From positions 1 to 50,437 of the forward strand of contig CALFXL010000070.1 in assembly GCA_937958045.1 (NCBI GenBank): a DNA stretch of 50,437 nucleotides, given 5' to 3'. The position numbers and the translations under genes were made by a program. The notes beneath the pieces were generated by a model. It had not been told where the DNA came from. It made no database searches and worked only from the letters and a program-made list of their open reading frames with translations. Below are positions 26,851 to 35,354 of the stretch, piece after piece (the first letter of the stretch is position 1; each line of letters starts with the position of its first letter). This DNA comes from an uncultured Opitutaceae bacterium (GTDB taxonomy: Bacteria > Verrucomicrobiota > Verrucomicrobiia > Opitutales > Opitutaceae).

Positions 26851-28104
26851 TTAAAGCGCGCGGAAAACGACGGCGGCGTTTTGTCCGCCGAAACCGAGAT
26901 TGTTGCTCAAGACGGTCTTCACGTTGGCCTGGCGTTTGGTGTTCGGCACGTAGTCCAAGTCGCACTCGGGATCGGGCGTGGTGAGGTTGATCGTCGGCGC
27001 GATTTCGCCGCTCTGGATCGTCTTCACGGCGATCACCGACTCGATACCGCCGGCGGCGCCGAGCAAGTGACCGGTCATGGACTTCGTGGAGCTGATCGCG
27101 ACTTTGCGGGCGTGTTCACCGAAGACCTTCTTGATGGCGAGCGTTTCGAACTTGTCGTTGTACGGCGTGGACGTGCCGTGCGCGTTGATATAGTCGACCG
27201 ACTCGGGGGCGATCTTCGAGGCGTTGAGCGCCCGCTGCATCGCCATCGAGAGACCTTTGCCCTCGGGGTCGGGCTGCGTGATGTGAAACGCGTCGCAGGT
27301 CGCCGCGTAGCCGGTGAGTTCGCAGTAGATGCGAGCACCGCGCTTCTGCGCGTGTTCGAGCGATTCGAGAACGAGAATGCCCGCCCCTTCGCCCATCACG
27401 AAACCATCGCGACCTTGGTCGAACGGACGGCTGGCGTGCTTCGGATCGTCGTTGCGCGTGCTCATCGCTTTCATCGAGCAGAAGCTGGCGTAAGCGAAGG
27501 GCGTGATGGCGGCCTCGGCGCCACCGGCGATCATCACATCGGCGTCGCCGCGGCGGATCATGTGCATGGCTTCGCCGATCGCGTGCGTGGCGGTCGCGCA
27601 AGCGGAGACCACGCCGAAGTTGGGGCCGCGCGCACCGATCTCGATCGCGAAAAGACCCGAACACATGTTGACGATCAGCGACGGGATCGTGAACGGAGAA
27701 ACTTTGCGCGGCCCCCCTTCGTATAATTTGCGGAGCTGCGTCTCGTAGGTGAGCATGCCGCCGATGCCGGAGCCGATCAAAACGCCGACGCGATCGGCGT
27801 CTTCCGCGGCCATGTCGATGCCTGCATCCTTGAAAGCCTGCTTGGCGGCGACGAAACCGAAGTGCGTGTAGCGGTCGTTGCGACGCGCTTCCTTCGGATC
27901 CATGTGTTCCTCGACATTCCAGTCGCGAACTTCCGCGCCGATCTGGCATGCGTAGTTGGTCGGATCGAACAGCGAGACGCGATCGATGCCGCACTGACCG
28001 GCGAGCAGGTTGTTCCAAAAAGTGTCCACATCATGACCGAGCGAAGCGACGACGCCGAGGCCGGTTACGACGACACGTTGGGAGGCAGGCAGGTGGGATT
28101 CCAT
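26851..28104 (-). CDS. fabF: Beta-ketoacyl-ACP synthase II
   Basis: A condensing enzyme that elongates acyl-ACP with malonyl-ACP. The 417-residue thiolase-fold protein has nucleophile C169 (VVSACATATHA), H309 (NAHGTSTPYND), K341 and H346 (TKSMTGHLLGAAGG), so it is a full Cys-His-His KAS II. It starts MESHLPASQRVVVTGLG at 28104. It follows fabG-acpP on the minus strand, but a strong terminator (28207-28260) lies between acpP and fabF, so it probably has its own promoter in 28105-28206. Confidence 0.96.
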   Translation of the reverse strand: MESHLPASQRVVVTGLGVVASLGHDVDTFWNNLLAGQCGIDRVSLFDPTNYACQIGAEVRDWNVEEHMDPKEARRNDRYTHFGFVAAKQAFKDAGIDMAAEDADRVGVLIGSGIGGMLTYETQLRKLYEGGPRKVSPFTIPSLIVNMCSGLFAIEIGARGPNFGVVSACATATHAIGEAMHMIRRGDADVMIAGGAEAAITPFAYASFCSMKAMSTRNDDPKHASRPFDQGRDGFVMGEGAGILVLESLEHAQKRGARIYCELTGYAATCDAFHITQPDPEGKGLSMAMQRALNASKIAPESVDYINAHGTSTPYNDKFETLAIKKVFGEHARKVAISSTKSMTGHLLGAAGGIESVIAVKTIQSGEIAPTINLTTPDPECDLDYVPNTKRQANVKTVLSNNLGFGGQNAAVVFRAL

Positions 28105-28206
28105 GAAGACCTGAAAATTAGACAGGATTAAATGCGGGAGCGAAGTGTAGAATTGTTTTTTTCGGTGCGAGGAAAACGCGCCGCGCCGGAGCGCAGAACG
28201 CTCTCA

Positions 28207-28260
28207 GCGAAAAACAAAAAGGCGTTCTACCGAGGGTCTGGAGAGACCTGGTAGAACGCC
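28207..28260 (-). terminator. Strong Rho-independent terminator of fabG-acpP
   Basis: An 11-bp stem GGCGTTCTACC/GGTAGAACGCC continues into an inner GGTCT/AGACC stem with a GGAG loop (28221-28260). On the minus strand it is followed by TTTTTGTTTTT. It lies 16 bp beyond the acpP stop. Confidence 0.93.
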
Positions 28261-28276
28261 GAAAATCAATCGAGGC

Positions 28277-28540
28277 TCAAGCGGCGCCGGCCTTGCCCTT
28301 GATGTAGTCCACCACCTGGCCGACGGTCTGGAGCTTCTCGGCATCGGACTCAGGGATCTCGCCCTTGATCTCGTCCTTGAATTCTTCTTCGAACGCCATG
28401 ATCAGCTCGACGGTGTCGAGGGAGTCTGCGCCCAGATCATCGAGGAAGGAAGCCTGCGGCGTGATCTGTTCCTCGTTAACGTTAAGCTGGTTAACGATGA
28501 TCTCTTTGACGCGTTGTTCGATGGTTTTTTGGTCTGCCAT
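28277..28540 (-). CDS. acpP: Acyl carrier protein
   Basis: An 87-residue acidic four-helix carrier. The phosphopantetheine serine is S40 in LGADSLDTVELIMAFEEEF. It carries growing acyl chains for FabG, FabF and lipid enzymes. The frame is open to 28573, overlapping fabG, but MADQKTIEQRVKEI at 28540 is the standard start. It lies 29 bp after fabG and ends at a strong terminator. Confidence 0.96.
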   Translation of the reverse strand: MADQKTIEQRVKEIIVNQLNVNEEQITPQASFLDDLGADSLDTVELIMAFEEEFKDEIKGEIPESDAEKLQTVGQVVDYIKGKAGAA

Positions 28541-28569
28541 AAGGGTTGTGTGCGAAGGTTGAAAAGGGG

Positions 28570-29310
28570 TCACATCGACATACCGCCGTCAACGGCAAAA
28601 ACTTGGCCGGTGATATAGCCCGCTTCCTCGCTGCAGAGGAAGGCGACGGCGTTGGCGATGTCGGTCGGGTCGCCGAAACGTTGCATGGGGATGGTTGCTT
28701 GCGCGCCTTTGTGCACTTCCTCGCTGAGGACCGCGGTCATATCGGTTTTGATGAACCCAGGAGCGACCACATTGGCCGTCACGCTCCGTTTCGCAAATTC
28801 GCGCGCGATTGATTTGGTCATCGCGATCATGCCGCCTTTAGCCGCGGCGTAGTTCGCTTGGCCGGCGTTGCCCATGATGCCGACGACCGAAGCGATGTTG
28901 ACGATGCGTCCGTAGCGGGCGCGGCACATCGGCCAGCCGATGGCCTTCGTCCAGTGAAACGCGCTGGTGAGATTGGTCTGGATAACCGCGTTCCAATCCT
29001 CGTCCGTCATGCGGGCAATCAAGCCGTCGCGGGTGATGCCGGCGTTGTTCACGAGGATGTCGATCTTGCCGTATTCCGCGAGGAGGGCTTCGGACGCTTT
29101 CGCAATGGCGGCGCCGTCAGCGACGTCGACCGGCACGGCCTTGGCTTTGCCGCCGGCGGCGACGATGGCCGCGGCGACCGCGCCGCAACTGTCGGGCGAT
29201 TTCGATACGCAGATGACATTTACGCCCTGCTTCGCGAGCAATTCAGCAATGGCTTTGCCGATGCCGCGGCCGGCGCCGGTGACGAGGGCGGTACGATTAT
29301 TGAAGGTCAT
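28570..29310 (-). CDS. fabG: 3-oxoacyl-ACP reductase
   Basis: An NADPH-dependent SDR that reduces 3-oxoacyl-ACP in fatty-acid elongation. The 246-residue protein has the cofactor loop TGAGRGIG (11-18), NNAG (88-91), and catalytic N113, S141, Y154 and K158 (ANYAAAKGG). The C-terminal GGMSM ending is typical of FabG. It is first in fabG-acpP. fabD and fabH are not adjacent. The repeat element at 29320-29426 lies directly upstream. Confidence 0.95.
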   Translation of the reverse strand: MTFNNRTALVTGAGRGIGKAIAELLAKQGVNVICVSKSPDSCGAVAAAIVAAGGKAKAVPVDVADGAAIAKASEALLAEYGKIDILVNNAGITRDGLIARMTDEDWNAVIQTNLTSAFHWTKAIGWPMCRARYGRIVNIASVVGIMGNAGQANYAAAKGGMIAMTKSIAREFAKRSVTANVVAPGFIKTDMTAVLSEEVHKGAQATIPMQRFGDPTDIANAVAFLCSEEAGYITGQVFAVDGGMSM

Positions 29311-29319
29311 GTCGGAAGA

Positions 29320-29426
29320 AAAATCCCAAACGCCAAAACTCCAAAAGCCAAAGGGCTCAGCGAACTGCTAGTTACTGCCGGTGTTCAGAGTCTGGGATTT
29401 TTTGGATTCTTTGTTTTGGAAATCGG
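29320..29426. repeat. Degenerate inverted intergenic repeat (AATCCCAAA/CGCCAAA type)
   Basis: The A-rich left arm AAAATCCCAAACGCCAAAAC continuing to CCAAAAGCCAAAG (29320-29353) is roughly complementary to the T-rich right arm TCTGGGATTTTTTGGATTC and TTTGTTTTGGA (29391-29426). It separates the CysJ-like gene stop from the fabG start. The same words (AAATCCCAA, CCAAACGCCAAA) recur at 42019-42133. Confidence 0.6.
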
Positions 29427-29449
29427 AGATTTTCTGAATCGTAAACGGC

Positions 29450-30619
29450 TCAGTACACATCGCGCTGGTAGCGCTTGTCCTTCTTCATCTGCTTCACGTA
29501 CTCGGTCGCAGCTTCCGGCGTGAGACCGCCATGTTGAGCGATGATCTCGTGAAGAGCGACATCGACGTCCTTGGCCATGCGCTTGGCATCGCCGCAGACA
29601 AAGAAGTAGCCGCCGTTGTTAATCCACGCCCAGAGCTCGGCGCCGTTTTCGCGCATCTTGTCTTGGACGTAAACTTTCGTGGCTTGATCGCGCGACCACG
29701 CGAGGTCGAGGCGGTGCACTTGGCCCTTCGCGACGTAGTCATTCCACTCCTCTTCGTAGAGGAAGTCGGTCGCATGTTTCTGGTCGCCGAAGAACACCCA
29801 GTTGCGACCGGTCGCGCCGGAGGCGATGCGATCCTGGACAAACGCGCGGAACGGCGCGATGCCCGTGCCCGGTCCGACCATGATGGCGTCCTTGGTGCCG
29901 TCGGCCGGAGGTCCGAAGTGCGAGTCCGACACAAACACCGGCACGCTGGGCGTGTTCAAGGCCACGCGATCCGCGAGGTACGTCGAGCAAACGCCGACGC
30001 GATCGCGACCCGTCATGTGATAACGCACGATGGCGACGGTGAGATGGATCTCGTTGGGGAAAACCTTCGAGGACGACGCGATCGAGTAGAGACGCGGCAT
30101 CAGTTTGCGCAGATGATCGACAAACTCCTGCGGCGTGAGCTTCGCGCTCGGATATTCGATCAACAGGTCGATGAACTCGCGCTCTTCGAGGTAAACGGCG
30201 AGACGCTCCTTCGCTTCGGGAGCAAGCCATTCGGCGAGGCGCGCCTTGTCGCTGGCGTCGGTGGCTTTCGCGGCGAGCGTCTCGAGAATCTTACGCGTGG
30301 GCTTCGCGAGCGAGAGACGCGTCATCAGCGCGTCATGCAGCTTGATCGGCGTCGCGAGCTTGAGCATCGCCGGCGAAACCAATTCTTCGCCAGTCGCGCC
30401 GAGGCGCTCGATGATCTCCGCGACTTCCGCCGGGCGATTGGTGGGAAACACGCCGAGCGAGTCGCCCGCTTTGTAGCTGAGGCCGCTGCCATCGATGTTC
30501 ACCACGAAGTGACGCGTTTCTTTTGCCGAACCCGGCTTGTTCAGCAGGCGGTTCTCGGTGATTTTCGCCGGGAACGGATTGTCTTTATTAAAGGCGGAAG
30601 CGGCTGCGGGTGCGGACAT
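29450..30619 (-). CDS. Sulfite reductase alpha-like flavoprotein (FAD/NADPH module without flavodoxin domain)
   Basis: A 389-residue ferredoxin-NADP+-reductase-type flavoprotein. The FAD domain has an inserted helical connecting domain (about 65-200) and the binding motif RLYSIASS. The NADPH domain has GPGTGIAPFRAFVQ and GDAKRMAKDVD, and a C-terminal aromatic residue (RDVY) that may stack on FAD. This is the reductase half of CysJ; the N-terminal FMN domain is absent. No hemoprotein subunit is adjacent, so the electron acceptor (ferredoxin, flavodoxin or a sulfite reductase elsewhere) is unknown. ATG at 30619 is chosen over the in-frame extension to 30658. It is divergent from the rsuA-type gene. 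Confidence 0.85.
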   Translation of the reverse strand: MSAPAAASAFNKDNPFPAKITENRLLNKPGSAKETRHFVVNIDGSGLSYKAGDSLGVFPTNRPAEVAEIIERLGATGEELVSPAMLKLATPIKLHDALMTRLSLAKPTRKILETLAAKATDASDKARLAEWLAPEAKERLAVYLEEREFIDLLIEYPSAKLTPQEFVDHLRKLMPRLYSIASSSKVFPNEIHLTVAIVRYHMTGRDRVGVCSTYLADRVALNTPSVPVFVSDSHFGPPADGTKDAIMVGPGTGIAPFRAFVQDRIASGATGRNWVFFGDQKHATDFLYEEEWNDYVAKGQVHRLDLAWSRDQATKVYVQDKMRENGAELWAWINNGGYFFVCGDAKRMAKDVDVALHEIIAQHGGLTPEAATEYVKQMKKDKRYQRDVY

Positions 30620-30723
30620 AAAAGCGTGCGTTTTGGGCCAGCCTCCCCGGGCGCGCAAGACTTACTTTCTTCGAGGCCACAGAGCTTGCTTCACCTCGAA
30701 AATTCCCGCCAACTGCCCTGCCC

Positions 30724-31512
30724 ATGAGCGACACCGAGCCGATCCGATTGCAAAAATTTCTCGCCGACTCCGGGCTGTGCTCCCGCCGAAACGCCGAACT
30801 CCTGATCAAGGAGGGCGAGGTCTGGGTAAACTCCAAACCCGCCACGCTCGGCCAAAAAATCGTCCCCGGCGTGGACAAGGTCACCGTCAGCGGCAAGCCC
30901 GTGCGCGCCGCCGCTCAGCCCAAAATCACGCTCGCGATGCACAAGCCGCGCGGCCTCGTCTGCTCCAACGACGATCCGCACAACGCCGACACCGTCTTCA
31001 CGGTGCTTCCGCGCATTTTTGCCAAGTACCGTTTCTTCTGCGCCGGTCGTCTCGACAAAGACAGCGAAGGCCTCGTGATCCTCACGACCGACGGCGATCT
31101 CGCAAACCGCTTGATGCATCCGAGCAACACCGTGGTTAAATATTACCAGGTGACGCTCGAGACGCCCTTCCCCGCTTCGCGCAAAAAACAACTTCTCAAC
31201 GGCGTCACCGTCGAAGGCGAACATCTCAAGGTCGAGCGCGTCACGCTCGTCGGCCCCAGTCGCGCCAATGCTTCCACACGTCTCGATGTGCAGATGCATC
31301 ACGGCAAAAAACGTGAGATCCGCCAGCTCTTCCTCGCGCTCGGTTTTCACGTCAAACGCCTCAAACGCTACCAGATCGGCGCTTTCCCGCTGAAAGGAAT
31401 TCCTTTGCGGGCCGTAAAACCACTTTCTACGAAAGAAATCGCGCAACTGTTCAAAACGCCGCGCATCGCCGGCGCTTCTGCTCATTCAACCGATGCTCTC
31501 CATGATGATTAA
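30724..31512 (+). CDS. RsuA/RluB-family rRNA pseudouridine synthase
   Basis: A 262-residue enzyme that isomerises a specific uridine in rRNA. The S4 RNA-binding domain is N-terminal (IRLQKFLADSGLCSRRNAELLIKEGEVWVN). The catalytic motif is GRLDKDSEGL with D111. The C-terminal GKKREIRQLFLALG motif is also conserved. Length and motifs fit RsuA/RluB/RluE/RluF; which uridine is modified cannot be decided. Its end overlaps the start of the SH3-like gene by 20 bp. Confidence 0.92.
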   Translation: MSDTEPIRLQKFLADSGLCSRRNAELLIKEGEVWVNSKPATLGQKIVPGVDKVTVSGKPVRAAAQPKITLAMHKPRGLVCSNDDPHNADTVFTVLPRIFAKYRFFCAGRLDKDSEGLVILTTDGDLANRLMHPSNTVVKYYQVTLETPFPASRKKQLLNGVTVEGEHLKVERVTLVGPSRANASTRLDVQMHHGKKREIRQLFLALGFHVKRLKRYQIGAFPLKGIPLRAVKPLSTKEIAQLFKTPRIAGASAHSTDALHDD

Positions 31513-32290
31513 CCTGCGTCTCGCTCTCGCCCTCTGCGTCGCTTCGCCGCTCGTCGCCGCGCCGCTCACCAAGCCCACCGCCGTCCACACCCGGCCCGAC
31601 GTCTCTTCGCCGGCTGTCACGGTTTTCTCCGCCGGCACCGAGCCCACTCCGGCCACCGGCGACACGCTTCCTGTTCCCGCAGGCTGGCTCGCCGTCGAGC
31701 TCAAGGGCCCGCATCAGGTTTATCTCCACGGCCGCGATCTCACCAAGAATCTCGATGTGAAACCCGGCGCCGAGTTTCGCACGCAGCCGAAAGCCGACGC
31801 GCCCGTACTCACGGCGTTCGAACCCGGCGACAACGCCACCATCACCGGCCTCAGCGGTCGCTGGACTCAGTTCAAGTTGGAGAAAACCGTCGTCGGCTAT
31901 ATCCAAATTTCGGATACAGCCTCCGCGGCGCCCGCTCCCGCAGCTCCGCAAGCCGTCGAGTCTGCCGCCGCGCCCGCGACGCCCTCCGTCGAAACCGCCC
32001 GCCCCGCTCCCCGCGCCGTCGGCGATGAAAGCGCCGCCTCGCTCCCGCGTTTGTTCAAAGGCCAACTCGTTCCTTCGCGCCGCGGCCTCATCGGTGGACG
32101 CCGTCCCTACGATTTTCAGCTCAATGACGATGCCGGCGAGCGCTACGCCTACCTCGACACCAGCCGCCTCCTGCTCACCGAGCAAATCGACAAATACGTC
32201 GATCGCACCGTCGTCGTTTACGGCACCGCGCGTCCTGTGCCCAACACGAAGGACATTGTGATCGTCGTCGAGAGCCTGCAGCTTCAATAA
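31493..32290 (+). CDS. Secreted SH3-like domain protein
   Basis: A 265-residue exported protein. The signal peptide is near MINLRLALALCVASPLVAA. A first beta domain follows, then an SH3b-like segment (VKPGAEFRTQPKADAPVLTAFEPGDNATITGLSGRWTQFKL), an Ala/Pro-rich linker (about 140-180), and a C-terminal OB/SH3-like domain (YDFQLNDDAGERYAYLDTS). Function is unknown; such domains often bind the cell envelope. Starts at 31493, 31502 or 31505 are all possible. The 20-bp overlap with the pseudouridine synthase gene implies co-transcription. Confidence 0.65.
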   Translation: MLSMMINLRLALALCVASPLVAAPLTKPTAVHTRPDVSSPAVTVFSAGTEPTPATGDTLPVPAGWLAVELKGPHQVYLHGRDLTKNLDVKPGAEFRTQPKADAPVLTAFEPGDNATITGLSGRWTQFKLEKTVVGYIQISDTASAAPAPAAPQAVESAAAPATPSVETARPAPRAVGDESAASLPRLFKGQLVPSRRGLIGGRRPYDFQLNDDAGERYAYLDTSRLLLTEQIDKYVDRTVVVYGTARPVPNTKDIVIVVESLQLQ

Positions 32291-32312
32291 TCACCCTCGC
32301 CCGCGGTAGCTC

Positions 32313-32342
32313 GCACCGTTGCGAAAACATTTTCGCGGGTGC
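32313..32342 (+). terminator. Hairpin between the SH3-like gene and folD
   Basis: The stem GCACC-gtt-GCGAAAA / TTTTCGC-g-GGTGC closes on a 2-nt CA centre. It follows the SH3-like gene stop by 22 bp and lacks a trailing T-run. It could be a terminator or mRNA-stability hairpin. Confidence 0.4.
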
Positions 32343-32370
32343 CGCTTCCCCGGGCGCTCTTTTTCCCGCC

Positions 32371-33249
32371 ATGGAATTAATCGACGGAAACAAAATCGCC
32401 GCGGACATCATCGCCGAACTCAAAACCGAAGTCGCCGCCATCAACGGCCGTAAACCTTGCATCGCGTTGGTGCGCGTGGGCGACGATCCCGCCTCGGTTT
32501 CTTACGTCACCAAGAAAGAGAAAACGTCCGCCGAGATCGGCATCGAGAGCCGCGTCATTCTTCCGCCGGTCACCATTTCGCAGGACGAACTTTTTACGCT
32601 GATCGATAAGCTCAACGCCGATCCCACCGTGGACGGCATCCTCGTCCAATCGCCATTGCCCAAGCACATCGACGAAGTCGCTGTTTTCCGCCGCGTCGCG
32701 CCGGAGAAAGACGTCGATGGTTTCAACACCCTCAACCTCGGCAAAGTCGCGCAGGAAGACGAAACCGGTTTCGTCGCGTGCACGCCCGCCGGCATCATGG
32801 AGCTGCTCGCGCGCAGCGGCACTGATTTGAAAGGCAAACACGTGGTCGTCCTCGGCCGCAGCCTCATCGTCGGAAAACCCGTCGCGCTGCTCGCCCTCCA
32901 GAAGAAAGCCGGCGCCAACGGCACCGTCACGATCTGCCACTCCGCCACCGCCAACCTCCCCGCGATCACACGTCAGGCCGATGTGCTCATCGCCGCGATC
33001 GGTCGCGCGGAGTTTGTGACGGCCGGCATGGTGAAACCCGGCGCGGTCATCATCGATGTCGGTATCAATCGCATTCCAGATTCGTCCAAAAAATCCGGCT
33101 TCCGCCTCGTCGGCGACGTGCAGTTCTCCACGGTTTCGCCGCTCGCCGCCAAGATCACGCCCGTCCCCGGCGGCGTCGGTCCCATGACGGTCGCCATGCT
33201 CATGAAGAACACCGTGAAGGCCTATCGCCTGGCCATGTCAGCGAAGTAA
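32371..33249 (+). CDS. folD: Bifunctional methylenetetrahydrofolate dehydrogenase/cyclohydrolase
   Basis: FolD interconverts 5,10-methylene-, methenyl- and 10-formyl-THF, supplying Fmt and purine synthesis. The 292-residue protein has Y45 and K49 of the active site (SYVTKKEK), VQSPLPKHID, the NADP-binding GRSLIVGKPVALL, and the signature PGGVGPMTVAMLM near the C-terminus. It starts MELIDGNKIAADI at 32371. Confidence 0.97.
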   Translation: MELIDGNKIAADIIAELKTEVAAINGRKPCIALVRVGDDPASVSYVTKKEKTSAEIGIESRVILPPVTISQDELFTLIDKLNADPTVDGILVQSPLPKHIDEVAVFRRVAPEKDVDGFNTLNLGKVAQEDETGFVACTPAGIMELLARSGTDLKGKHVVVLGRSLIVGKPVALLALQKKAGANGTVTICHSATANLPAITRQADVLIAAIGRAEFVTAGMVKPGAVIIDVGINRIPDSSKKSGFRLVGDVQFSTVSPLAAKITPVPGGVGPMTVAMLMKNTVKAYRLAMSAK

Positions 33250-33340
33250 CCGAACGCTTCGCACGTGTGCGCGCGCGAAAGCATCCTGGTTTTTCGCGAG
33301 CCGCACTTGCAGAGCCCAGACGCACCATCAGCTTCGTTCC

Positions 33341-34483
33341 ATGAGTTCGCCCAAAATCCTGGTGGTCGACGACCAGCCCGTTAACGTCCAGCTCCTCAGA
33401 CGAAAATTGGAGCGCGAGGGCATTCAGGTCTCCGCCGCGTACACGGGGCAAGAAGCGCTCGAGCTCGTCCGCCAAACCAAGCCCGATCTCATCCTTCTCG
33501 ACGTTATGATGCCCGACATGGACGGCATCGACGTCTGCCAGCGCCTCCAGGAATCCGAAGACACCCGCTCGATTCCGGTCATCTTCATCACCGCGCGCAC
33601 TTCGAAAGAAAGTAAACTCGAAGGCCTCGCCGTCGGCGCCGTCGATTACATCACCAAACCTATCGACCTCGACGAAACGCTCGCGCGCGTGCAGACGCAG
33701 CTCCGTTTCGTCGCGATCAATCGCGAGATGATCGATCTGCAGCGCCGCCTCCAGGAATCGCGGCGCGCCGCCACCGTCGGCGCCGTCACTCAAGGCATCG
33801 CGCACAATCTCAACAATCTCCTCGGCGTCGTCCTCGGCTACCTCGATCTCATCAAGGCGCATCCGCACAAAGCCGACTTCGTCAAAAAGAACGCCGAGCA
33901 CGTCGAGGCCGCCGTCCAGCGCATCGTCAATATCATCAAACAACTCAGCACGCTCGTGGTGAAATCCCGCCCGCCGATGCTGAAGTTCAGCCTCCAACGT
34001 CTGATCGACGACGGCATTAATCGTTACCAAAACGATTTCAAAATCACCCAGCCTGTCATCGTAAACAACCCGCTCGGCGACCAGCTCGTGGAAACGCACG
34101 TCGAAATATTCGAAGACATCGTCGCCAAGCTCCTCATCAACGCGTGGGAAAGCTACGGCCACAAACCCGCCAACGAACGCCCCATCGAAATCACCACGCG
34201 TCTCGTCGACATGACCGACGGCGCCCAAGCGGTGGAAATCCGCATCGAAGATCGCGGCAACGGCATCTCCCCAAAAATCCGCGACACCATGTTCGAGCCG
34301 TTCGTGAGCACGAAAGAAACCGTTGGCGTCGGCATGGGCCTCACCGTCGCCCGCCACGCGCTTCGCAACCTCGGCGGCGAAATCAGCCTCGTGGACCGTC
34401 CCGGCGGCGGTTCCTCCACCATTCTCATTCATCCACTGGAAAAACGTATCCGAAAATCGGTTACAGAGCCTCCGTTCGCATGA
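33341..34483 (+). CDS. REC-histidine kinase hybrid
   Basis: A 380-residue soluble signalling protein with REC first. Receiver residues are D10-D11, D54 (LLDVMMPDMDG), T in ITAR and K106 (YITKPI). Then come an H-box with H155 (TQGIAHNLNNLLGVVLGYLDL) and an HATPase_c domain with N-box LLINAWES, G1 DRGNGI and G2 VGVGMGLTVARH. There is no membrane segment or sensory domain, so its kinase activity is probably set by phosphorylation of its own REC or by a partner. The stop overlaps the proC start (ATGA), so the two are co-transcribed although functionally unrelated. Confidence 0.92.
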   Translation: MSSPKILVVDDQPVNVQLLRRKLEREGIQVSAAYTGQEALELVRQTKPDLILLDVMMPDMDGIDVCQRLQESEDTRSIPVIFITARTSKESKLEGLAVGAVDYITKPIDLDETLARVQTQLRFVAINREMIDLQRRLQESRRAATVGAVTQGIAHNLNNLLGVVLGYLDLIKAHPHKADFVKKNAEHVEAAVQRIVNIIKQLSTLVVKSRPPMLKFSLQRLIDDGINRYQNDFKITQPVIVNNPLGDQLVETHVEIFEDIVAKLLINAWESYGHKPANERPIEITTRLVDMTDGAQAVEIRIEDRGNGISPKIRDTMFEPFVSTKETVGVGMGLTVARHALRNLGGEISLVDRPGGGSSTILIHPLEKRIRKSVTEPPFA

Positions 34484-35283
34484 CCAAAATCGCCTTCATC
34501 GGCGCCGGTCGCATGGCTTCCGCCATCGTCTCCGGCCTCATTTCCCAACGCGTTTCCACGCCCGCCGAACTCGCCTGCCTCGGTGGTGACGACGACACCG
34601 CGCAAACACTTTCGCAGCGCACCGGCATTCGCGTGTGCCAGGATCTTCCAGAGCTGCTCGCCGACGCCGACCTCGTCGTCCTCGCCTTCAAACCGCAGCA
34701 CCTCGCCTCGGCCGATCCGCGTTTCGCCGAGCTCACCGCCGGCAAGCTCATCCTCTCGATCCTCGCGGGAAAACCTTTGGCCGTGCTCGGACGCGTTTTC
34801 CCCCGCGCCCGCAACATCGTCCGCGCCATGCCCAACACACCCGGCCAAATTGGTTCCGGCATCACCGGTTGGTGCAGCCAATCGCCGCTCACGAGCGAGG
34901 ACACCACGTTGGTTCAAAAACTCCTCTCCGCGCTCGGCCGTCACGTCGCCGTCGATGAATCGCAACTCGACGCCATCACCGCTGTCAGCGGCAGCGGCCC
35001 GGCTTATGTGTTTGAGTTCACCGCGGCGCTTCGCGAAGCCGCCGTCGCCGCCGGCCTCGATCCAAAAGCGGCGCACGAGCTCGCCCTCGCGACCGTGATC
35101 GGCTCCGCAAAACTCATGGAGCAAACCGGCACCGAACCCGAAGAACTGCGCAACCAAGTCACTTCGCCCCACGGCACGACTTACGCCGGATTGCAGGTGA
35201 TGAAAGCGCGCGATTTCCGCGGCATTCTCCGCGACACTGTCGCCGCCGCGAAGATTCGCTCGGAAGAACTTTCGCGCGACTAA
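34480..35283 (+). CDS. proC: Pyrroline-5-carboxylate reductase
   Basis: The last step of proline synthesis, NAD(P)H reduction of P5C. The 267-residue protein has an N-terminal Rossmann fold (IAFIGAGRMASAIVSGL), the family motif VRAMPNTPGQIGSG, and the C-terminal signature AVSGSGPAYVFEF with VTSPHGTTYAGL. The ATG at 34480 overlaps the preceding kinase stop by 4 bp (ATGA). The open frame extends further upstream to 34144, inside the kinase gene, but that part is a shadow. Confidence 0.96.
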   Translation: MTKIAFIGAGRMASAIVSGLISQRVSTPAELACLGGDDDTAQTLSQRTGIRVCQDLPELLADADLVVLAFKPQHLASADPRFAELTAGKLILSILAGKPLAVLGRVFPRARNIVRAMPNTPGQIGSGITGWCSQSPLTSEDTTLVQKLLSALGRHVAVDESQLDAITAVSGSGPAYVFEFTAALREAAVAAGLDPKAAHELALATVIGSAKLMEQTGTEPEELRNQVTSPHGTTYAGLQVMKARDFRGILRDTVAAAKIRSEELSRD

Positions 35284-35354
35284 GCTCGGCGGACGTCGCA
35301 CGAATTTTCCACAACCCGCTTGGCAACCGGCTGTAAAGCGGCCGATATGGTCTC

